A stretch of DNA of 64,000 nucleotides from Massilia sp. W12 (GTDB lineage Bacteria > Pseudomonadota > Gammaproteobacteria > Burkholderiales > Burkholderiaceae_D). The notes beneath the pieces were generated by a model. It was not told the origin of the DNA. It was given only the letters and a program-made list of their open reading frames with translations, and made no database searches. Positions 54,946 through 61,789 of this stretch are shown piece by piece. Position 1 is the stretch's first letter, and every line of letters begins with the position of its first letter. Location of the stretch: assembly GCF_037300705.1 (NCBI RefSeq), contig NZ_CP147776.1:2852001-2916000 (forward strand), in the 5' to 3' direction. Both the position numbers and the translations under genes were made by a program.

Positions 54946-54972
54946 CAGATTCAGCCAAACCTTGCAAAAGGT

Positions 54973-55093
54973 GGCGACAAAAGTCGAAGAAAAGTTTCTA
55001 TGGTGTCCAACCACTGGACTACAGTGGCGCAAACCACCGGCGGGAATCGAACCCGCGTCCTCCAACGTTTATGTATTTTCTTCTGCATTCGCC
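54973..55093 (-). ncRNA. Y-RNA-like module D (long, permuted tRNA mimic)
   Basis: 121 nt. GGCGAATGC/TTGTCGCC, AATACA. T-arm GCGGG-TTCGATT-CCCGC; acceptor CGGTGG with CCACTG closed by TTTGCG; D-arm GTCC-AGTGGTT-GGAC. Order on the RNA is T-arm, acceptor, D-arm. Confidence 0.8.
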
Positions 55094-55151
55094 AAAAATC
55101 TGCACCCTGTTTTTAATGCGCCGGGGCCTGCGCCGCTGTTTGACCTGCCGC

Positions 55152-55205
55152 AAGGACAAGATTGATACAGATTGCTTTTTGGATGTAATCTGCATCGCAT
55201 TCCTG
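55152..55205 (-). ncRNA. Y-RNA-like module D' (short)
   Basis: 54 nt. AGGA/TCCT closing pairs, GAATGC, GATTACAT, TTGTC; inner stem CAGATT/AATCTG. Nearly identical to module C'. Confidence 0.6.
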
Positions 55206-55232
55206 ACTGCCTGCCAAAACTGCCAAACAAGA

Positions 55233-55328
55233 GGCGACAATATTCAGTGAAATCTTCCCTTGCCACAAGTGCGGCGCGGGGCGGGAATCGAACCCGCTTT
55301 ATCCGATGTAATTTCACTGGCATTCGCC
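55233..55328 (-). ncRNA. Y-RNA-like module C (long, T-arm with reduced D-arm)
   Basis: 96 nt. GGCGAATGC/TTGTCGCC, ATTACA. Outer helix AGTGAAAT with ATTTCACT. T-arm GCGGG-TTCGATT-CCCGC; reduced hairpin GCC-GCACTTGT-GGC in the D-arm position; the acceptor stem is not convincing. Confidence 0.7.
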
Positions 55329-55387
55329 TAAAACTGCTGTGCTGCTGGCGCCTGAGCGGGCGCCCGCGTCGCTGTTTGACCTGCCGC

Positions 55388-55441
55388 CAGGACAAGATTG
55401 ATACAGATTGGTTTTTGGATGTAATCTGCATCGCATTCCTG
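55388..55441 (-). ncRNA. Y-RNA-like module C' (short)
   Basis: 54 nt. CAGGA/TCCTG closing helix, GAATGC, GATTACAT, TTGTC; inner stem CAGATT/AATCTG. Confidence 0.62.
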
Positions 55442-55467
55442 ACTGCCTGCCAAATTTACAAAAAAGC

Positions 55468-55588
55468 GGCGACAAAGTTCGAAGAAAACGGTGCTCTGAC
55501 CTCTGAGCTACGGCGGCCCTGATTGCCGCCGGCAGGATTTGAACCTGCGACCTCCCAATTAGAAGTTGTAGTTTCTCCGGCATTCGCC
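55468..55588 (-). ncRNA. Y-RNA-like module B (long, permuted tRNA mimic)
   Basis: 121 nt. GGCGAATGC/TTGTCGCC, ACTACA. T-arm GCAGG-TTCAAAT-CCTGC; a perfect 7-bp acceptor CGGCGGC/GCCGCCG closed by AATCAGG; D-arm GCTC-AGAGGTCA-GAGC. The best tRNA mimic of the set: read in the usual order it would be an ordinary tRNA D-arm and T-arm, but the 3' half comes first. Confidence 0.82.
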
Positions 55589-55635
55589 AAACTTCACCCT
55601 GATTTTGCGCCGGGTGCGCGCTGTTTTGACGCTGA

Positions 55636-55693
55636 CATGACAAAGTGCGTACAGATGTATCACTGGAAAAATGTAATCCGTACTGCATTCATG
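55636..55693 (-). ncRNA. Y-RNA-like module B' (short)
   Basis: 58 nt. Closing arms CATGA/TCATG, both sides changed relative to CAGGA/TCCTG. GAATGC, GATTACAT, TTGTC. Inner stem GTACGGAT with ATCTGTAC. Confidence 0.63.
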
Positions 55694-55718
55694 CCAAACG
55701 TCAAACCTTTAAAAAGGT

Positions 55719-55782
55719 GGCGACAAGATTTGCGAAATCAAACTCATGGTTTGGAGACTATGTAATTTCGCATGCATTCGCC
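55719..55782 (-). ncRNA. Y-RNA-like module A (first of the array, no tRNA mimic)
   Basis: 64 nt. GGCGAATGC/TTGTCGCC, ATTACA; inner stem TGCGAAAT/ATTTCGCA and a hairpin CAAAC-CATGA-GTTTG. It resembles a minimal Y RNA with only the Ro-binding helix and a loop. Confidence 0.68.
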
Positions 55783-55801
55783 AAAAAACTTGCTCCTCAT
55801 C

Positions 55802-55837
55802 CTGCCGCAAACAGCCTTGCAAGCCTGTTTGCGGCAG
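55802..55837 (-). promoter_or_regulatory. Strong hairpin between rsr and the RNA array
   Basis: CTGCCGCAAACAG pairs perfectly with CTGTTTGCGGCAG (13 bp, 10-nt loop), 5 bp past the rsr stop. No T run follows, so it is not a classic terminator; it may protect the rsr message end or direct processing of the array. Confidence 0.6.
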
Positions 55838-55842
55838 ATGGA

Positions 55843-57393
55843 TTACAAGGCAATCGCCTCAATTTCCCCCACCCAGTGCGCCGCCCCCATCTGGCCGGCA
55901 GTGAAGCTGGCGATCAATTTGAATACGTCGTCAGAAAACCCGCCGATATTCAAAATATCTTTCGCTTCCGCCGCCTGCGTGGTGGCGTTGGGCGTGATGT
56001 CGATACACACCAGTTTGGCGGCCGGATTGCGCTTTTTGAACTCAGTCCATTCACGCATCATGCCGGTCGAATTATGGCCCCGCACATCGACCCAGGATTC
56101 ATTGTCCGAGACATAAATCACCAGATCCGCCTGCGCTTTCTCACGGTTCAACTGCGCCAGCGGTGCGCTGCAATTAGTGCCGCCGCCCGGCGTATTGGCC
56201 AGTTTTTGCGCATTCGTCATGACCGAATCACGCGGATTCAAATCAATCTGGCGCACTTCTTCGGCAAACGGAATCACCCGCGCCTGACGGTTGCTGCGCA
56301 GCAGCGCGGCCGACATCAAACCCGCCACATCAATACAGCGTACCTTGCTGGCCACCGCACGATAACCCGAAACGGATGAATGCATCGAGCCTGAAATATC
56401 CGGGCAAACCACCACCCGTCCTTCAAACTGCGGCACATTCAAGAGCGCGATTTCCATCGCATCTTGCAGCGCCTCGCGCACCTCGCCCGGCACATTGCCA
56501 TCAGCCATCACATACGCCGCCAGCAACTGGTATGGAAACACGCGCGCTTTGGCGATGGCCTGAGGATCACGCAGCTTATCGGCAATGATTTGCGTCATCC
56601 CTTCGACTTGAAACACGCCATGCCTCGCAAAAGTGTTCAGATTCATACGCACCATTTGCCATCCGCCCTGGCGCGCTACCGCCGCCCATTCATTCGCCCC
56701 CATATTGAGCGAGGTCAGCATCTGAAACGGCACTTGCGGAATCGACTCACGCTGACCTTGTTTGTACAGCTCGAAAGCGCGCAGGGCCGGCGGCAAGGCT
56801 TCGATTTGAAACGGGCGTCCAATCAACCAGGCGAAAAAAGCTTCACGCCAGGCTTCGGTCGGCTTCGGATGCACCATCTTCACCACATCCGCCAATGAAG
56901 GCGCATTGCCCACCGCCGCCGACAGCAGCGCCTGTTCGCTGGCGGTATTCAACCATTGCTGCACCAGTTTTTTCGGACGTGTTCCAAGCGATTTGCGGCC
57001 AGTCGCGCCGGAGCGCAGGATTTGCACAAAATTGCGCAGCATCTTGCCGTTATCAATCACACGGGCAAACACCGGTTTCAGTTGTTCCGCGCTGCGCGCA
57101 GCCAGCACGGCGGTCAGCAAAGCCGGCATGTCCTTCATATACCCGCGTTCACGGCAGTAAATCGCAGTGCGGGCGATATAGCCGGCATCCAGGTTTTCAC
57201 ACAAAGCCAGCACATCGCTTAATTGGGTTTGCGCATCAGCGTAAAACGTGTCACCCAGGCAGCCGGTCATGGCGAATTGCGCCAGCTGGTGTTTATCAGA
57301 CAGCTTGTAAGCCGGGGCCTGTTCATGGTTTTTGCTCATGACCGCATTGATCACGGCCTGCTTCGCGCTTTGGAACAAGGTGGTGTTTGCCAT
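55843..57393 (-). CDS. rsr: Rsr, bacterial Ro60 orthologue (TROVE + vWA domains)
   Basis: A ring-shaped RNA-binding protein that holds Y RNAs and damaged or misfolded RNA. 516 residues from ATG 57393, which has AAAGGA at good spacing (ATG 57399 is too close). The N-terminal TROVE HEAT-like ring covers about residues 10-340 (KLSDKHQLAQFAMTGCLGDT near the start). The vWA domain follows with MIDAS DISGSMHSS and TPGGGTNCSAPL. First gene after the sigma-54 promoter, followed by the Y-RNA-like array and rtcBA. Confidence 0.94.
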   Translation of the reverse strand: MANTTLFQSAKQAVINAVMSKNHEQAPAYKLSDKHQLAQFAMTGCLGDTFYADAQTQLSDVLALCENLDAGYIARTAIYCRERGYMKDMPALLTAVLAARSAEQLKPVFARVIDNGKMLRNFVQILRSGATGRKSLGTRPKKLVQQWLNTASEQALLSAAVGNAPSLADVVKMVHPKPTEAWREAFFAWLIGRPFQIEALPPALRAFELYKQGQRESIPQVPFQMLTSLNMGANEWAAVARQGGWQMVRMNLNTFARHGVFQVEGMTQIIADKLRDPQAIAKARVFPYQLLAAYVMADGNVPGEVREALQDAMEIALLNVPQFEGRVVVCPDISGSMHSSVSGYRAVASKVRCIDVAGLMSAALLRSNRQARVIPFAEEVRQIDLNPRDSVMTNAQKLANTPGGGTNCSAPLAQLNREKAQADLVIYVSDNESWVDVRGHNSTGMMREWTEFKKRNPAAKLVCIDITPNATTQAAEAKDILNIGGFSDDVFKLIASFTAGQMGAAHWVGEIEAIAL

Positions 57394-57429
57394 TTTCATT
57401 TCCTTTATTTTTTGCTTGTGCCTTACCTA

Positions 57430-57446
57430 TAGCAAAGGGTGTGCCA
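57430..57446 (-). promoter_or_regulatory. Sigma-54 promoter of the rsr-Y RNA-rtcBA operon
   Basis: Minus strand TGGCACACCCTTTGCTA: GG at -24 and GC at -12 with canonical spacing, 37 bp before the rsr start. Confidence 0.92.
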
Positions 57447-57556
57447 GGGCATGCCAGGAATTGAAAATTTCCTCATAACATATTGATTTAAAACATGTTT
57501 TTATAAAATTCAGGAATTTTCGAGAAAATAGGATGCATGCAATGAATCTGATATAG

Positions 57557-57572
57557 TTATCTTATAAGATAA
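57557..57572. promoter_or_regulatory. Perfect 16-bp palindrome, candidate RtcR enhancer site
   Basis: TTATCTTATAAGATAA lies about 110 bp upstream of the sigma-54 promoter and 20 bp before the rtcR start. The distance suits an activator-binding site for RtcR, which would also autoregulate. It could alternatively overlap the rtcR -10 element. Confidence 0.5.
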
Positions 57573-57592
57573 ATTTTTATCCCAAAAAAATC

Positions 57593-59200
57593 ATGAAAAA
57601 ACAGGTCGTCTTAGGTTTTCTCGGCTCGCAACTGGATTTGGGCGGCGATGCCAAGCGCTGGGAGCGCTGGCGCCCCACGGTGTCCTTGGCGCAGCAAGCG
57701 GATTTGATGGTGGCGCGCTTTGAGATTCTTTATAGCAGCCGCTTTGCCAAACTCATGCAGCAGGTGACACAGGATATTCATCTGCAATCGCCGCACAGCG
57801 AAGTACGCGGGCACTTGCTCGAACTTGCCGATCCCTGGGATTTTGAAGAGGTGTACGCAGCGTTATATGACTTCGCCAAAAGTTATCCCTTTGACACCGA
57901 GCGCGAAGAGTATTTGATCCACATCACCACCGGCACCCATGTGTCGCAAATTTGCCTGTTCCTGATGGCGGAAGCGCATTTCATTCCCGCCAAGCTGCTG
58001 CAAACCTCACCGTCCAGAAGAAAGAATCCGCACAATATTGGCGAATACACGGTGATTGATCTGGATCTGTCCCGCTACAATCAGTTGGCGCAACGTTTTT
58101 CAGAAGAGCACAAACAGGGCGCGCAGTTTTTAAAGTCCGGCATCGCCACCCGCAATCCGCATTTCAACCGCATCATTGACGAAATTGAACAAGTCGCGGC
58201 CAATTCCAAAGCGCCCATGTTGCTCATGGGGCCGACCGGGGCCGGCAAATCGTTTTTAGCGCGCCGCGTGTATGAATTGAAGAAAGCGCGCCATCAGATC
58301 AGCGGGCGTTTTGTGGAAATCAACTGCGCCACCCTGCACGGCGACGGGGCCGGCTCGACCCTGTTTGGCCATGTCAAAGGCGCGTTCACCGGCGCCATGC
58401 AGCAGCGCGCCGGCCTGCTGATGAGCGCGCACAAAGGTTTATTGTTTTTGGATGAAATCGGCGAACTCGGCTTGGATGAGCAAGCCATGCTGCTCAAGGC
58501 GATAGAAGAAAAGCGCTTCAACCCGGTGGGCGGCGATGAGGAAGTGCAAAGCGATTTCCAACTCATTGCCGGCACGAATCGCGATCTGGCGCTGGAGGTG
58601 ACGCGCGGGCGCTTCCGCGAAGATCTGTTTGCGCGCATTAATTTATGGACCTATGAATTACCGGGCTTAGCCGGGCGGCCGGAAGACCTGGAGCCGAATC
58701 TGGACTATATGCTGGGCCTGCACGGGCGCGAAATGGGCAGCCTGGTGCGCTTTAATAAAGAAGCGCGCGATATGTATTTGCGTTTTGCGGTTTCCCCTCT
58801 GGCGTTGTGGAGCGGCAATTTCCGCGATCTGGGCGCCAGCGTGACGCGCATGGCGACCCTGGCGCAAAGCGGCCGCATCACTGAAGCGGTGGCGGCGCAG
58901 GAAATTGCGCGCCTGCAGCGCCAATGGCGCCACCAGCAGGCCGGCGCCGCGCGCACACAGGAAGTGGATTTGGCGGATTATCTGAGCGCAGAGCAATTGG
59001 CGCAGTTGGATCAATTTGATGCGATTCAATTGCAAGGCGTGCTGGCAGTCTGCCGCAGCGCGCTCAGCTTATCCGACGCCGGTCGCAGATTATTCGCCGC
59101 CTCGCGCGCCGGCAAAGCGCGTCCAAATGACGCCGACCGTTTGAAAAAATATCTGGCGCGCTTTGATTTAAGTTGGCAGGACGTGCATCCGGCGGCCTGA
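57593..59200 (+). CDS. rtcR: Sigma-54-dependent activator RtcR (CARF + AAA+)
   Basis: 535 residues. The N-terminal ~180 form the CARF domain (VVLGFLGSQLD; HITTGTHVSQICLFLMAEA), which in RtcR senses RNA fragments with cyclic phosphate ends. The AAA+ domain has Walker A GPTGAGKS, GAFTGAMQQ (sigma-54 contact loop) and Walker B LLFLDEIGEL. The C-terminal helical domain is expected to bind DNA. Divergent from its target operon with the sigma-54 promoter between. Confidence 0.96.
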   Translation: MKKQVVLGFLGSQLDLGGDAKRWERWRPTVSLAQQADLMVARFEILYSSRFAKLMQQVTQDIHLQSPHSEVRGHLLELADPWDFEEVYAALYDFAKSYPFDTEREEYLIHITTGTHVSQICLFLMAEAHFIPAKLLQTSPSRRKNPHNIGEYTVIDLDLSRYNQLAQRFSEEHKQGAQFLKSGIATRNPHFNRIIDEIEQVAANSKAPMLLMGPTGAGKSFLARRVYELKKARHQISGRFVEINCATLHGDGAGSTLFGHVKGAFTGAMQQRAGLLMSAHKGLLFLDEIGELGLDEQAMLLKAIEEKRFNPVGGDEEVQSDFQLIAGTNRDLALEVTRGRFREDLFARINLWTYELPGLAGRPEDLEPNLDYMLGLHGREMGSLVRFNKEARDMYLRFAVSPLALWSGNFRDLGASVTRMATLAQSGRITEAVAAQEIARLQRQWRHQQAGAARTQEVDLADYLSAEQLAQLDQFDAIQLQGVLAVCRSALSLSDAGRRLFAASRAGKARPNDADRLKKYLARFDLSWQDVHPAA

Positions 59201-59311
59201 AAATGTGCAGAAAAACATTGCGCATGCAGACATTCTGCATGCAAAGCTTGGCGCAATCGTTATGCAGGACAGTCCCGCTGACCATATCAACCCCAAAAAA
59301 GGAGACGTATC

Positions 59312-59425
59312 ATGAAAAAAGCATTGATCGCTGCATTTTTGTCAGGCGCCGCCCTGTTGCCGCAAGCCCAGGCGCAAGTGCAGGACGCGCCGCAGGTGGA
59401 GTGGTGTCCGGGCCAATGCCGCTGA
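59312..59425 (+). CDS. Tiny secreted peptide with two cysteines (37 residues)
   Basis: ATG 59312 has a textbook AAAGGAG seven bases upstream. The signal peptide MKKALIAAFLSGAALLPQ plus AQA gives a predicted mature peptide QVQDAPQVEWCPGQCR with Cys-Pro-Gly-Gln-Cys, which could form a disulfide loop or a metal/redox site. A strong terminator follows. Upstream 59201-59290 has inverted repeats (GCATGCAGACATTCTGCATGC) but no other gene. No family was recognised. Confidence 0.62.
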   Translation: MKKALIAAFLSGAALLPQAQAQVQDAPQVEWCPGQCR

Positions 59426-59444
59426 TCAAGCGCCGCATGATATG

Positions 59445-59471
59445 AAAAACGCCGCAGCTTGCGGCGTTTTT
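59445..59471 (+). terminator. Rho-independent terminator after the small peptide gene
   Basis: AAAAACGCCGC, AGCTT, GCGGCGTTTTTTT. The A-run and T-run make it potentially bidirectional. Confidence 0.92.
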
Positions 59472-59548
59472 TTACTTCAAGGAAGATTGCAGATTGCAGG
59501 TTTTATGTTAAATTTACAAGAGATTAACGTAAAGCAAGAGGCAATCCC

Positions 59549-60022
59549 ATGCAAACCCTGAGCCTGGAACAATTCCGCACCGCCGTTGCCGCTGGCGGCG
59601 TCGCCAGCGTCTCACTGCAAGCGATAGATGGCGAATTTTTTGTCCGCATCCACACCTGCAATAATACCCAAGCCCTATTAGCCCATGCACGCAGCAATTC
59701 TCCACGCGGATTTCCCAACCCCCTGCCCGCCATCACTCTCTTGCACAAACTTGGCGTAACGGTTGGCGAATTTGATATCTCGCAGTGGAATCCTGAACAA
59801 AAACCTTTGGCGCGCAAACGCCCGGACAGGCAGCGCGCCATGCAAGCCGCCCAAGCCGCGCTCGAACATGATCAATGGTTCCGCGCCCAGGTGGCGCAAG
59901 CCTTGCAGGAGGCAGATGCGCCTGATGCAGAATGGATCAGCGAACAAGACGCGCAAACGGCATGGGAAAACAAACGCCAGCAGTTTGCGCGCCAGCTTGA
60001 TGATGCTGGCGCTGCAGCATGA
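59549..60022 (+). CDS. Antitoxin of a type II toxin-antitoxin pair
   Basis: 157 residues. The N-terminal ~85 (SLEQFRTAVAAGGVASVSLQ; NPLPAITLLHKLGVTVGEFD) form a small domain seen before such antitoxins. The C-terminal part (RPDRQRAMQAAQAALEHDQW, then EWISEQDAQTAWENKRQQF) is ParD/PaaA-like helix that wraps the toxin. It overlaps the toxin gene as ATGA, the usual antitoxin-first layout. Confidence 0.82.
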   Translation: MQTLSLEQFRTAVAAGGVASVSLQAIDGEFFVRIHTCNNTQALLAHARSNSPRGFPNPLPAITLLHKLGVTVGEFDISQWNPEQKPLARKRPDRQRAMQAAQAALEHDQWFRAQVAQALQEADAPDAEWISEQDAQTAWENKRQQFARQLDDAGAAA

Positions 60023-60306
60023 AGCTGGTCTGGCTGGGCCGCGCTTTACGCGAGCGCGACTCTCAGCTTGACTACATCGCCCAACATAAGCCTCGCGCCG
60101 CCATTGCCCAAGGTGAGCGGATACAAAAGCAAGTGCAAGACTTATGCGCATACCCCGAACTGGGCCGCCCGGGTCGGGTGCATGGCACGCGCGAACTGCT
60201 CATCAACGGCACACCCTTTATTCTGGTGTATCGCATCAACCCGGCTGCCGGGCGGATTGAGATATTGCGACTCTTACATGGTGCGCAGCAGTGGCCGCCG
60301 GTCTGA
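60019..60306 (+). CDS. ParE/RelE-family toxin
   Basis: 95 residues. The RelE/ParE fold is evident: WLGRALRERDSQLDYIAQHK N-terminal helices, CAYPELGRPGRVHGTRELLI (the conserved P-x-x-G-R-x-G-R-x-x-x-T-R-E motif), and PFILVYRINPAAGRIEILRL then HGAQQWP at the end. It poisons gyrase or translation depending on subtype; ParE-like features (HGAQQWP) are favoured. Confidence 0.9.
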   Translation: MKLVWLGRALRERDSQLDYIAQHKPRAAIAQGERIQKQVQDLCAYPELGRPGRVHGTRELLINGTPFILVYRINPAAGRIEILRLLHGAQQWPPV

Positions 60307-60346
60307 ATTCCTGCGCTTGCGCGCAAAGCGCAGGGGCAGAGCACAT

Positions 60347-60811
60347 CTATGACTGCCAATTACCATCCTCAAAAATATTCGGACCTCGATACAGGATAGT
60401 GATGTCGGAGAAGGTGATGTCATTCCGATAGATCACTTCACGCACCCAGCTGCCATGGCTGATGGGATTATCTTCGACATGCGCATGATCATTAAAGGCA
60501 AACACCAGACAATGGCTGGCGCTGTCCCGGTACAATTCATTCTCAAAAAAAAGTAAGGTAAACGCATCATTCGGGCTGAAACACTGACTGACCGGATTCA
60601 AATATATCCCGTTCTTTCCGCCTGGCCGTGTAGCATTGATGCGCATTGCGCCATTAATCGCCGCATAACCCGCAGCCGAAGTCACATGAATATAAATCGG
60701 CTTACCATTCCATATGCCTGCATTCAAACGCGTATCCAACAAGGAGTCGCGGCCTCCCGTAGGTTTCCATCCCGGCATGATTTTTGCTCCCGATTGATAG
60801 TAAAACCTCAT
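60347..60811 (-). CDS. Uncharacterised protein, possibly an ADP-ribosyltransferase-like (HYD1-type) domain
   Basis: 154 residues from ATG 60811 (GGAG just upstream; ATG 60778 is the alternative). PIYIHVTSAAGYAAINGAMR followed by ATRPGGKNGIYLNP and later CLVFAFNDHA recalls the H-T-x-x-x-G-Y-x-x-I and G-x-Y pattern of small ART-type toxins, but the catalytic residues cannot be fixed by eye. It is next to, and convergent with, the toxin-antitoxin pair. Confidence 0.5.
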   Translation of the reverse strand: MRFYYQSGAKIMPGWKPTGGRDSLLDTRLNAGIWNGKPIYIHVTSAAGYAAINGAMRINATRPGGKNGIYLNPVSQCFSPNDAFTLLFFENELYRDSASHCLVFAFNDHAHVEDNPISHGSWVREVIYRNDITFSDITILYRGPNIFEDGNWQS

Positions 60812-60850
60812 TTTCTCCGTCAATGCAAAAAAATGCAATTACGACCCATT

Positions 60851-61789
60851 TCAGCTTGAAGAAGATAGCAAAGGCAGACAATATTCCAGCACCGGCGCCG
60901 CTTCAAACGGCGCCTGTTCAGGCGCAAACAGACACAGACCAGGGACAGGCGCCAATTGGCAATTGCTGCGCGGCAGCCAGGCGCCGAAAATGTATTGCAT
61001 AGTGTATTCCCAGGCCGGGCCGGCCCCTTTGTGCTGAAACACCGCCTGCCAGCCGGCGGGACGATCCACGCAAGCCATGCCGGACGGCAAGCGGCCAAGC
61101 GCGTTGACCGGCGCGCCCAGCCAGACTTGCAACTGGCATGCCGTATCGCTCATAGCCAGCAATTCCAAGATCAGGCACACACGCGTATCAGAACGGTGCG
61201 GAATCTCCTCCAGCCGGCTGCGCCATTCGCGCCAGCACGGCGCCAGCATTGCCAACAAATCCACCCCGGCGCCCTGCAATTGCAAACGGCGGGTAAAACC
61301 GACAATCTGCTGCGCAGGCTGATAGCGCAAATCCGGCTCCAGCTGCAAATTTTCATTCAAATGCTGCAAATAATCCTGACCGATTTGCGCTTTGAAACGC
61401 GGCAGCAAGGCTTGCTCGGTTACGCCCTGGCCTTGACGCCAGGCGCGCGGGGTGCAACCGGCCCATGCCCGGAAGGCGCGCGTAAATGCCTCATTGGAAT
61501 CAAAGCCTGCGCACAACGCAATCTCCAAAACGCTGCGCCGGCTGTGCAACAAGCTGTGCGCGGCCTGACTCAAGCGGCGCTGCCGGATGTAGGTTTTCAC
61601 GGTTTCGCCAAGACAGGCGTGAAACACGCGCTGAAAATGCCACTGGGACAGACCGGAAACCACAGCCAGCTCCGCCATTGGCAGCGCCTCATGCAAATGG
61701 GCTTCGATGTGTTCGATCACAGCCTGCATGCGCTGCAAGAGCGGCGGCAGCTGCAAATTGGCGCGGCTTAAGCCATCAGCATCCATCAT
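60851..61789 (-). CDS. AraC-family regulator with GyrI-like effector domain
   Basis: 312 residues. Two helix-turn-helices at the N-terminus (LPMAELAVVSGLSQWHFQRV and VLEIALCAGFDSNEAFTRAF). The C-terminal ~150 residues (QIVGFTRRLQLQGAGVDLLA ... AGWQAVFQHKGAG) look like the SOUL/GyrI effector-binding fold of the Rob/SbmC group. ATG 61789 overlaps the stop of the esterase-like gene as ATGA. It may regulate the starch-related genes, but only position suggests it. Confidence 0.86.
   Translation of the reverse strand: MMDADGLSRANLQLPPLLQRMQAVIEHIEAHLHEALPMAELAVVSGLSQWHFQRVFHACLGETVKTYIRQRRLSQAAHSLLHSRRSVLEIALCAGFDSNEAFTRAFRAWAGCTPRAWRQGQGVTEQALLPRFKAQIGQDYLQHLNENLQLEPDLRYQPAQQIVGFTRRLQLQGAGVDLLAMLAPCWREWRSRLEEIPHRSDTRVCLILELLAMSDTACQLQVWLGAPVNALGRLPSGMACVDRPAGWQAVFQHKGAGPAWEYTMQYIFGAWLPRSNCQLAPVPGLCLFAPEQAPFEAAPVLEYCLPLLSSSS

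Noticed and set aside
54506-55936. Short ORFs across the RNA array on both strands
   Set aside because: They shift frame between repeated RNA modules, lack ribosome sites and share only RNA-level conservation.
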